Shown: one piece after another, positions 15,805 through 23,019 of the stretch
How the letters are laid out: each line of letters begins with the position of its first letter
How positions within the stretch are numbered: position 1 is the first letter of the stretch
DNA from: Bacteroidetes bacterium UBA1941
GTDB lineage: Bacteria > Bacteroidota > Bacteroidia > Chitinophagales > LD1
Assembly (NCBI GenBank): GCA_002336805.1
Contig: DDEZ01000001.1
Coordinates: forward strand, 1 to 41,686
Length of the DNA: 41,686 bases
Direction of reading: 5' to 3'
Position numbers and translations under genes: made by a program
Notes under the pieces: generated by a model
The model's database searches: none
Told to the model about the DNA's origin: nothing
What the model saw: only the letters and a program-made list of their open reading frames with translations

Positions 15805-16817
15805 TGAGAAAGCTCCTTTTGATCCCGATACTCTTGACTGCTCTTTGTACCGGCGCTATCGCGCAAAACGCAAAGACGGCGCGTATTGTCTTTTACAATA
15901 CAGAAAACCTCTTTGATACCATAGACGACCCGCGCACAGAGGACGAGGAGTTCCTGCCCACAGCCAAAGGACAATGGACTAGCGAGCGCTACACTATCAA
16001 GCTCGACCACATCGCCAAAGTGATCGCAGCAGTACTGGACAAAGACCAGCCGCTCGTGATCGGTCTCGCCGAGGTGGAGAATAGGCAGGTGGTCACAGAC
16101 CTCATAGCCCGCCCCGCGCTGAAGAAGTACGACCTCGGTGTGATAGAGCACGACTCACCCGATCCGCGCGGAATAGATGTGGGGCTGATCTATAATAAGA
16201 AGCTCGTCACCATACAGGATACAGCCTTCCTCACCGTGCGCCTGCCCGATCTGGACAAGGGCACACGTGACATCGTCTATGTGAAAGGTGAAGTAGGGGG
16301 CAAGCCTGTACACTTCTTCGTAGACCACTGGCCGAGCAGGAGAGATGGGGCCTCCGTGTCTCAGGTGCGCCGCTATGCCGCAGCCATGGTCCTGCGCAAT
16401 AAGATCAATCTCATAGAGCACGCCGACCCGCATGCCGCTATCGTGATCATGGGCGACCTGAATGATAACCCTACCGATAGCAGCATCTCCTTTATCCTCG
16501 GCGCACAGGAGCCTGTGGCGCACCCGCAGAGCCTCGCCCTCTATGACCTGATGCTAAAGCCCTACAAGGCGGGTCAATACTCCCTGAAGTATAAAGATGA
16601 AAATGATGTCTTTGATCAGTTTGTAGTGACTGGCAGCCTGCTGGATGGTGTCTCCACCCCACAGGTCACGACACAGGAGGGCCACATCTTCCGCCAGGAC
16701 TGGATGCTATTCAAACACCCCAAGTACGGCGAAATGCCCAACCGCACCTATAGCGGCCCCATCTGGCATGGAGGCTATAGTGATCATTTGCCCGTATATA
16801 TAGATGTCAGGTACTAG
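15804..16817 (+). CDS. Exported endonuclease/exonuclease/phosphatase (EEP) family protein, copy 2
   Basis: 337 residues, a paralogue of the gene at 13811 with the same motif order: signal peptide ending GAIAQ, FYNTENLFDT, GLAEVENR, DPRGIDVGLIYN, DHWPSRRDG, MGDLNDNP and SDHLP. All expected EEP active-site positions are present, so both copies are probably active metal-dependent phosphoesterases. Translation is coupled to the reductase upstream by a TGATG overlap. The stop shares a CTAG palindrome with the stop of the convergent antitoxin-like gene. Confidence 0.88.
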   Translation: MRKLLLIPILLTALCTGAIAQNAKTARIVFYNTENLFDTIDDPRTEDEEFLPTAKGQWTSERYTIKLDHIAKVIAAVLDKDQPLVIGLAEVENRQVVTDLIARPALKKYDLGVIEHDSPDPRGIDVGLIYNKKLVTIQDTAFLTVRLPDLDKGTRDIVYVKGEVGGKPVHFFVDHWPSRRDGASVSQVRRYAAAMVLRNKINLIEHADPHAAIVIMGDLNDNPTDSSISFILGAQEPVAHPQSLALYDLMLKPYKAGQYSLKYKDENDVFDQFVVTGSLLDGVSTPQVTTQEGHIFRQDWMLFKHPKYGEMPNRTYSGPIWHGGYSDHLPVYIDVRY

Positions 16818-17005
16818 TGGCCGCGGCGGTCCTTGTAGCGGCCGGGATTGTAGTTGTGCTTCAGTGCCTCGGTAGCTTCCTCTACTTCGCGGAGTAGGGA
16901 GAGGCGGTCTTCGGAGATGTGGCTGGTAGTGACGTAAGATAGGTTTCGGAGGATCTCGAGTAGGTCAGAGGCTTTGTTGTCTTTGATGTCGAGGAGTACT
17001 TTCAT
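16814..17005 (-). CDS. Orphan antitoxin-like small protein
   Basis: The start at 17005 (MKVLLDIKDNKASDLLEIL) gives 63 residues. This opening resembles a Bacteroidota family usually coded just ahead of RelE/ParE-type toxins, where it acts as antitoxin. The rest is helical and charged, ending RYKDRRGH. No toxin gene follows: the frame runs straight into the convergent EEP gene, and the two stops overlap by 4 bases. It may be a remnant of a toxin-antitoxin pair or a solitary regulator. An upstream ATG at 17092 would add residues without similarity to this opening. Confidence 0.6.
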   Translation of the reverse strand: MKVLLDIKDNKASDLLEILRNLSYVTTSHISEDRLSLLREVEEATEALKHNYNPGRYKDRRGH

Positions 17006-17203
17006 GGCCAGGTCATTTAAGGGTTTCGAAATAGAGCCGCATGAAAAAAGCACAGGACATGTCTTCGGGTTTCGTATCTTAAAATTAAACAATATTTCGC
17101 GGCATTTCCCAACGATCCGGGAAATTTATTTTGGCAGTTTATAACGAACTGAAGCCCTTTCATATTGAAGGAAAACCTAGCGGGGAGCCTCATTTCCTAT
17201 AAT

Positions 17204-17238
17204 GAATTTCTCCGCGCCTCTCCGCCTCTGCGGTAAAA
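17204..17238. repeat. Intergenic 'ctccgcg/ctctgcggt' repeat
   Basis: This short GC-rich run between the antitoxin-like gene and hxlR has the look of the dispersed repeats seen between Bacteroidota genes (compare 28353-28423). The rest of 17006-17272 shows no gene. Confidence 0.45.
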
Positions 17239-17272
17239 CGCCTGTTAAAGTCCCCTTTGGGAATCCATTCCT

Positions 17273-17683
17273 CTAAACCTTCTTTAGTTCTTTTAAAGAG
17301 GCCTTAAGAAATCCTTCTTTATCCTTTTTGTATTCCTTCACCACAACTTTTCTGTCTTTGTCAATATCATAGTATTTTTCTGCCCAGACGCTGATCTCAA
17401 GCATGACCGGTAGCAGGTCGATTCCCTTCTGAGTGAGGCGATACAAGACTTTCGCTTTGCTATCAGGGTGGCTTAGCTTTTCTATAAGCCCATTTTCCTC
17501 CATTGCTTGTAATCTTGATGCCAAAATATTTGTAGAGATTCCCTCTCCGGATTTTAGAAAGTCACCATAGGTACATTGTTTGGCAAACATGAGGTCTCTT
17601 ATGATCAGCAATGACCACTTATCTCCCCACACATCCAGAGAGCAACTGATAGGGCAATCTGATCTCCTTTGATTATTATTCAT
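17273..17683 (-). CDS. HxlR-family transcriptional regulator, probably redox or electrophile sensing
   Basis: 136 residues with the HxlR (DUF24) winged-helix pattern: CPISCSLDVWGDKWSLLIIR at residues 10-29, FLKSGEGISTNILASRL, and an LYRLTQKG wing. Cys10 lies where YodB, HypR and QorR carry their redox-active cysteine; Cys14 is a second candidate. The gene diverges from an alpha/beta hydrolase and a quinone oxidoreductase-like gene, and two palindromic operators lie between. Known relatives repress such detoxification genes until oxidised or alkylated. Base composition is AT-richer than the flanks, suggesting transfer together with the divergent operon. Confidence 0.9.
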   Translation of the reverse strand: MNNNQRRSDCPISCSLDVWGDKWSLLIIRDLMFAKQCTYGDFLKSGEGISTNILASRLQAMEENGLIEKLSHPDSKAKVLYRLTQKGIDLLPVMLEISVWAEKYYDIDKDRKVVVKEYKKDKEGFLKASLKELKKV

Positions 17684-17699
17684 AAATTATTTAATTATT

Positions 17700-17750
17700 T
17701 ACTTGCATTATGCAAGTAGATTGATACATTTGCACTTGCAATATGCAAGT
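17700..17750 (+). promoter_or_regulatory. Twin HxlR operators with embedded promoter
   Basis: Two palindromes share ACTTGCA/TGCAAGT arms: 17700-17718 (perfect, 19 bases) and 17734-17750. Their centres are 33 bases apart, about three helical turns. The plus-strand -33 TTG (17703-17705) is inside the first, and TACATTTG, a perfect -7 box (17725-17732) at 19-base spacing, lies between them. The predicted start falls in the second. A weaker minus-strand promoter (TTG, 20 bases, TACTTGCA) also overlaps both, fitting autoregulation. Confidence 0.85.
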
Positions 17751-17785
17751 AAATTTCGTTTTATTCTAAAAAACAGGTCGCTAAA

Positions 17786-18634
17786 ATGAATAGTCAATCG
17801 GATAACAAGTATAGCAGCGTGCCCACGCAATTTGTAGAGGCGAATGGTATCAGGTTTGCATATCGCTCCTATGGCAGCGGAGGGGGCATACCAGTGATTT
17901 ATTTGAACCACTTAGCAGCAGTCTTGGATAATTGTGACCCACGGATAATGGATGGCATCGCATCTCGGCATCAGATTATCTCTTTAGACTACCGGGGTGT
18001 GGGCTCCTCATCAGGTACGGCGCCGGATACAATAGTGGCCATGGCAGAGGATGTGATTGCTTTTGTCAAGGCGTTAGGTTTTAGCAAAGTTGATTTACTC
18101 GGATTTTCATTGGGGGGAATGGTTTCGCAGGAAATATTGCTGAAAGAACCACTACTGGTGCGCAAGGTAATATTGGCAGGAACAGGTCCCAGGGGCGGCT
18201 ATAAGATGAATAACGTTACAAAAATTACTTACATAGATATTTTGAGAGGGTATTTGACCTTTCGCGATCCCAAATTCTATCTGTTTTTTACCCAGACTCA
18301 CAATGGTAAAAATGCAGCCCGCAAATTTTTAAAAAGATTGCTGGAAAGAACAGAAAACCGGGATAAGGAAATTTCTATAAAAACAATGAATACCCAGCTG
18401 AAGGCGATCTATGCATGGTCACAAGAGTCTGCTATGGATCTATCATCCATGGAGCATCCTGTGCTCGTAGTGAATGGTGATGATGACAGAATGGTACCCA
18501 CAAAAAACTCTTATGATATGGCTGAGCGATTTCCGAATGCAGAATTGATCATTTATAAAGATGCTGGTCATGGCGGTATATTTCAAAATCATGAGGCCTT
18601 TGTAAAAAGCACATTAGATTTTCTCAACAAATAA
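17786..18634 (+). CDS. Alpha/beta-fold hydrolase
   Basis: 282 residues. The nucleophile elbow GFSLGG gives Ser108. The acid is probably one of Asp232-234 (VNGDDDRMVPT) and the base is His262 (DAGHGG), so the triad is complete. An oxyanion-type LNHLAAV segment is near residue 42. There is no signal peptide, so it should be cytosolic. Substrate unknown: esters, lactones and haloalkanes are all possible. Nine bases separate it from the oxidoreductase gene, and both are under the twin operators. AT-rich codon use differs from purB and the EEP genes on either side. Confidence 0.88.
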   Translation: MNSQSDNKYSSVPTQFVEANGIRFAYRSYGSGGGIPVIYLNHLAAVLDNCDPRIMDGIASRHQIISLDYRGVGSSSGTAPDTIVAMAEDVIAFVKALGFSKVDLLGFSLGGMVSQEILLKEPLLVRKVILAGTGPRGGYKMNNVTKITYIDILRGYLTFRDPKFYLFFTQTHNGKNAARKFLKRLLERTENRDKEISIKTMNTQLKAIYAWSQESAMDLSSMEHPVLVVNGDDDRMVPTKNSYDMAERFPNAELIIYKDAGHGGIFQNHEAFVKSTLDFLNK

Positions 18635-18643
18635 TTTTTTAAA

Positions 18644-19648
18644 ATGAAAGCATATCAAATAAAGAAATACAGCAAAGACGAACCATTATACTTATCTGAA
18701 GTAGACTTGCCATCCATAAAAGACAATGAAGTATTGGTCGAGATCCATGCCGCAGGGGTCAATCTATTGGACACCATGATAAAGACAGGGGAGTTCAAAC
18801 TCTTTTTGCCCTACAAGACGCCGCTGGTCAATGGACATGATATGGCAGGCACGGTGATCAAGATAGGTGCGGGTGTAAAGGGCTTTAAGGTGGGGGATGA
18901 GGTTTATTCCAGAGTGGGTGACTACAGGATAGGTACTTTTGCAGAATACATTGCAGTGCAAGACAGCGACATTGCACTGAAACCCCAAAAACTGTCTATG
19001 CTAGAAGCCGCTTCGATTCCTCTGGTGGGGCTGACGGCATGGCAAGCGCTGGTAGAGATAGCTAAAATAAAGAAGGGACAAAAAGTATTCATACAAGCCG
19101 GCTCCGGAGGTGTAGGCACATTTGCTATCCAGCTGGCAAAGCACCTCGGTGCTTATGTAACGACTACGACAAGCGCAGCAAATGTAAATTGGGTGAAAGA
19201 TCTGGGTGCTGACCTGGTCATAGACTATAGAAATGAAGATTTTGAAACTGTGCTAAAGGAGTATGATGTGGTACTACATAGCAACCGGGACCCTAAAGTA
19301 ATGGAAGCTTCTTTCAGGATCTTAAAGAAGGGAGGAGTGCTGATATCACTGGTCGGGCCACCTACGCCTGAGTTTGCCGAAGAAATAAATTTGCCTTGGT
19401 ATTTTAAGCTTGTTACCTGGCTTTTAAGCTCAAAGGCAAAGAGATATGCCCAAAAACTGAATGTTAACTACAAATTCCTTTTTATGAGGGCGGAGGGGTC
19501 GCAATTGACTGCGATAACTAAATTGATAGAAAATGGCACTATAAAACCAGTCATTGATAAGGTTTTCCCATTTGACCAGACCAATGAGGCTATGGCCTAT
19601 GTGGAAACAGGCAGAGCGAAAGGGAAAGTGGTAATCAGCATTAAGTAG
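18644..19648 (+). CDS. Quinone oxidoreductase-like NADP-dependent MDR enzyme
   Basis: 334 residues, a zinc-independent medium-chain reductase. The N-terminal part has VEIHAAGVNLLDTMIKTGEF and GHDMAGTVIKIGAGV. The cofactor motif IQAGSGGVGTFAIQLAK (about residues 150-166) is of the NADPH type. The zinc-binding residues of alcohol dehydrogenases are missing. Relatives reduce quinones or alpha,beta-unsaturated carbonyls. Pairing with an HxlR regulator matches quinone/electrophile-responsive operons of other phyla. It converges on purB with only 32 bases between stops and no obvious terminator. Confidence 0.88.
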   Translation: MKAYQIKKYSKDEPLYLSEVDLPSIKDNEVLVEIHAAGVNLLDTMIKTGEFKLFLPYKTPLVNGHDMAGTVIKIGAGVKGFKVGDEVYSRVGDYRIGTFAEYIAVQDSDIALKPQKLSMLEAASIPLVGLTAWQALVEIAKIKKGQKVFIQAGSGGVGTFAIQLAKHLGAYVTTTTSAANVNWVKDLGADLVIDYRNEDFETVLKEYDVVLHSNRDPKVMEASFRILKKGGVLISLVGPPTPEFAEEINLPWYFKLVTWLLSSKAKRYAQKLNVNYKFLFMRAEGSQLTAITKLIENGTIKPVIDKVFPFDQTNEAMAYVETGRAKGKVVISIK

Positions 19649-19680
19649 CTCAGCATCTGCATGCAAAAGCTACTGCAGAG

Positions 19681-21021
19681 TTAGATCCCCGTATACGTAA
19701 ACGGACTGATCCCCCTCAGCTCCGCCTTCACAGCTTCACTCACATCCAGCGTCTCTATGAAGTCGCGGATGTTTTGCTCCGTGATCACTGCGCCGCGGGT
19801 TAGCTCCTTCAGCTTCTCGTACGGCTTCGGGTAGCCCTCGCGGCGGAGGATGGTCTGTATGGCCTCTGCGGCTACGGCCCAGTTATTGTCCAGATCGGCC
19901 TTGATCGCGGCTTCATTCAGCAGCAGTTTGCCTAGGCCCTTGTGTATGCTCTTCAGGCTGATGAGTGTGTGCGCTATCGGCACACCCACATTACGCAGCA
20001 CCGTAGAGTCCGTCAGGTCGCGCTGCAGGCGGGATATAGGCAGCTTGGCAGACAGGTGCTCGAATAGTGCATTGGCTATGCCCAGGTTGCCCTCCGCATT
20101 TTCAAAGTCTATCGGGTTCACCTTGTGCGGCATGGCAGAGGAGCCTATCTCACCGGCCTTTACCTGCTGCTTGAAGTAGTCCATCGAGATATAGGTCCAG
20201 ATATCACGGCTCAGGTCTATCAGTATCGTATTGATCCGCTTCAGCGCGTCAAATAGCGCGGCCAGGTTGTCATAGTGCTCTATCTGCGTGGTATACCTGC
20301 TGCGGTCCAGCCCCAGCGTCTCATTCACAAACTGATCTGCAAACGCCACCCAGTCTATCTGCGGGTACGCCACATGATGCGCATTAAAGTTGCCCGTAGC
20401 CCCGCCGAACTTCGCACTATAAGGCACAGCACCTAGTTGCGCCACCTGCTTCAGCAGGCGCTCGCTGTAGACCAGCAGCTCCTTGCCCAGGCGGGTAGGA
20501 GAGGCCGGCTGTCCGTGGGTGCGTGCCAGCATCGGCACCTGAGACCACTGGTGCGCGTACTGCGTGATGGTAGTGATGATGCGGTCCAGCTCCGGTCCAT
20601 ACACATCGCTGATCGCATCGCGCAGGGAGAGCGGTATCGCAGTATTATTGATATCCTGAGAGGTCAGGCCGAAGTGGATGAACTCCAGGTGCTGCTCATG
20701 ACCCAGCGCCTTCATCTTATCTTTGATAAAGTACTCCACGGCCTTCACATCGTGATTGGTCGTCTTCTCATACACCTTGATCGCCATGGCATCCTCCTCG
20801 CTAAACTCCGCATAGATATTGCGCAGTTCTTTCTTCTCCACATCACTCAGCGCACGTAGCTGCGGCAGAGGCACCTCCGTGAGCGCTATGAAGTACTCCA
20901 CCTCCACCAGCACGCGGTACTTCATCAGCCCATACTCAGAGAAGTAAGGCGCGAGTTCATCTACCTTGCTGCGGTAGCGTCCGTCTATAGGAGAGATAGC
21001 GTTGAGTGGAGTCAGCGACAT
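19681..21021 (-). CDS. purB: Adenylosuccinate lyase
   Basis: 446 residues. It splits adenylosuccinate to AMP and fumarate and SAICAR to AICAR in purine synthesis. The opening LTPLNAISPIDGRYRSKV and the signature GSSAMPHKVNPIDFEN (about residue 290) identify it. TSQDINNTAIPL and ARTHGQPASPTRLGKE are further active-site segments. The length is that of the E. coli-type enzyme. Single-gene unit; a TACATTCG element (one mismatch to the -7 consensus) is upstream on the minus strand. Confidence 0.97.
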   Translation of the reverse strand: MSLTPLNAISPIDGRYRSKVDELAPYFSEYGLMKYRVLVEVEYFIALTEVPLPQLRALSDVEKKELRNIYAEFSEEDAMAIKVYEKTTNHDVKAVEYFIKDKMKALGHEQHLEFIHFGLTSQDINNTAIPLSLRDAISDVYGPELDRIITTITQYAHQWSQVPMLARTHGQPASPTRLGKELLVYSERLLKQVAQLGAVPYSAKFGGATGNFNAHHVAYPQIDWVAFADQFVNETLGLDRSRYTTQIEHYDNLAALFDALKRINTILIDLSRDIWTYISMDYFKQQVKAGEIGSSAMPHKVNPIDFENAEGNLGIANALFEHLSAKLPISRLQRDLTDSTVLRNVGVPIAHTLISLKSIHKGLGKLLLNEAAIKADLDNNWAVAAEAIQTILRREGYPKPYEKLKELTRGAVITEQNIRDFIETLDVSEAVKAELRGISPFTYTGI

Positions 21022-21177
21022 GTGCAGAATTTTGTCGCGAATGTAAGGAATAAACGACCTATCCGAATGGCTCCTTTATTAATTCTTGCTGACTATGGGT
21101 ACTTTATCGAAAATAGCTTTTACCCCACAAAACAATTTTCCCTCCTTATATCTTAAAATTTTATACAACTTCGATTT

Positions 21178-21366
21178 ATGAAAGCATTTACTCTTCTTCT
21201 GTCTTTAGTTGCTATCACTTTATTTATGCCTTCTTGCAAAAAGGAATACCACTGCATTTGCCCAGCGGGCTATGCTAATTGGACTTTTACCACATCTACT
21301 AGAAACGAGGCCGCTAAAGAGTGTGCAGCAAAAGGATTTTATACTGACACATGTCGTCTGCAATAA
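21178..21366 (+). CDS. Small cysteine-containing lipoprotein, unknown function
   Basis: 62 residues. A hydrophobic signal ends in the lipobox MPSC, and the mature part (CKKEYHCICPAGYANW) keeps further cysteines, four beyond the lipid-bearing one (CIC, C49, C58). It resembles many short Bacteroidota lipoproteins but no named family. The gene stands alone between purB and the secreted coiled-coil protein gene. Its AT-rich codons differ from its neighbours. Confidence 0.65.
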   Translation: MKAFTLLLSLVAITLFMPSCKKEYHCICPAGYANWTFTTSTRNEAAKECAAKGFYTDTCRLQ

Positions 21367-21417
21367 AGCTGAGGAATAATGTCTATGACTGCTAAAGATT
21401 GTGAGACATAATTAAGC

Positions 21418-21476
21418 TTTGCACCGCAGAATTTAATAGCATCCCTTATGTTTGCACCGCTAAAACAAAACGGTGC
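21418..21476 (+). promoter_or_regulatory. -7 box flanked by repeated GCACCG elements
   Basis: TATGTTTG (21447-21454) is a perfect -7 box for the gene starting at 21473. TTTGCACCGC occurs at 21418-21427 and again at 21451-21460, exactly 33 bases apart, and the inverted core CGGTGC is at 21471-21476 over the start codon. The arrangement could bind a regulator, but this is unproven. Confidence 0.45.
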
Positions 21477-22855
21477 GGTACCTCTTGTCGGTTTTCCTTT
21501 TCTTCTTCACACTCCATCTTTCTGCGCAGCAGATCCGGGTAAACCTGTCCGTCTCCGCCGCTGGCCGCGCGCTGGATCAAGCCCTTGTAGATATCTATGA
21601 ATATAACTCCCCCATACAGCCGCTGCACACCGACGCACAGGGTAGGAGCAGCTTCCAGATACAGCGTGGCAAGGAATATCTCCTTGTCATATATAAGTCG
21701 GGCTATATCACACAGTCCATCAGCCTCGCCGATAGCAGGTATGATCGACTGCCGGTGATAGATATCAAAGCCGAACTGCAAAAAGACTCGCACACACCCG
21801 ACGGCCTCTACTATCACGATCCGCACCGCCGCATAGAGAGCAATCTTAAGCTGACAGGCTTTACGGACGATACCTTTGCACTCGCAAATATACCTGCTCA
21901 CCGCGCCGACTCTGTCACAGTCCTCATGAACCGCGCCAAGGCTAATCAATACCTGCTCGTCTCTCGCAACACCATCACTGCTACGCATGATGAAGGTTAC
22001 TCCCGCCAGGTAGTGGCAGATGTGCAGGCAGAGCTAGCCAGCTACAGCGCACAGATAGCCGCCAGCGATGCACGGTATGATTCCTTATATAAAGAAGAGC
22101 AAGCGCACCTCGCCGCCACGCAGCGCACCACCGGAGATAAACAGTATGATGAACTACTCGCCGTGCAGCATGACCTGGCCGATAGGCTAGGGGAGAGGGC
22201 TACCTCACACCTGATGGAGCAGCAGCGCCAGCTGGCCCGCGCTCGGCTGGATGAGATGAGCGCCATCCGCTACGGGCAGCGGATGAATGACTCCCGGGAC
22301 TCTGCTCAGCGCACCCTCCTGCGTGATACTATGTGGCAGATGAAGGCCCGCGCCGCTCACGACCGCTGGCGCGCGGCGGATGAGAATAAGAAGTTCCTCT
22401 GGTATAATAAGTACCAGACGGACAACTATCAGGAGTATATAGAGATGCTCCGCTACAAAGAAAAGAAGGCAGAACCGAAGGCGACAGCCAAAGCCACACC
22501 AAAGAAGTCCACACCTCCGCATGCAACGCCGGCACCTCGGGATACATCTGATAATCTGTCCAAGCTCTCCGACGCGCAGCGTGAGGACCAGATCCGAAAG
22601 GCCCTGGAGGAGGAGGAGCGCTTCCGAAACTATGAGGAGAAAACAGAGAAGCGTAAAGTGGATGGCACAGAACTAACCGTGCAGGAGATACGTATATCGG
22701 ATGATACTTATGAGATGCAGGTAGACAAAAAGGGAAACAAGCGTTATTTCAAAAATAACAAGCCTGTCACTGCATTGACCTTTGACTTTGAGACCAAAAG
22801 AAAGATGGTAGACGTACTGAACACGATCCGCCAGAGCGATAAGCTAGGAAGATAG
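21473..22855 (+). CDS. Secreted coiled-coil protein with N-terminal CarboxypepD_reg-like domain
   Basis: 460 residues from a GTG start (the signal peptide VRYLLSVFLFFFTLHLSAQ begins there; no earlier ATG fits). Residues 20-90 look like a CarboxypepD_reg or CNA-B-type beta-sandwich (VDIYEYNSPIQPLHTDAQGR, YLLVIYKSGYITQ). About residues 180-330 are strongly charged and helical, a likely coiled coil, followed by a Lys/Ala/Pro/Thr linker and a charged C-terminal part. No enzyme motif is seen. Domain make-up fits an envelope structural or scaffolding role. A perfect -7 box lies about 20 bases upstream. Confidence 0.7.
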   Translation: MRYLLSVFLFFFTLHLSAQQIRVNLSVSAAGRALDQALVDIYEYNSPIQPLHTDAQGRSSFQIQRGKEYLLVIYKSGYITQSISLADSRYDRLPVIDIKAELQKDSHTPDGLYYHDPHRRIESNLKLTGFTDDTFALANIPAHRADSVTVLMNRAKANQYLLVSRNTITATHDEGYSRQVVADVQAELASYSAQIAASDARYDSLYKEEQAHLAATQRTTGDKQYDELLAVQHDLADRLGERATSHLMEQQRQLARARLDEMSAIRYGQRMNDSRDSAQRTLLRDTMWQMKARAAHDRWRAADENKKFLWYNKYQTDNYQEYIEMLRYKEKKAEPKATAKATPKKSTPPHATPAPRDTSDNLSKLSDAQREDQIRKALEEEERFRNYEEKTEKRKVDGTELTVQEIRISDDTYEMQVDKKGNKRYFKNNKPVTALTFDFETKRKMVDVLNTIRQSDKLGR

Positions 22856-23019
22856 AAGCATGAACGCCAGACACGCTGTGAGATTAATAGCTTTTGCGAT
22901 TTAGCGTTTTTGCGGTTAGAAACATAGCTTGAAATGGATGAAAGAAAAAACTAAATTGTGTTTTTTGATTTGAAATACTTTCTTTGCCACGCATAAATTT
23001 TGCGACCACATCATATATT

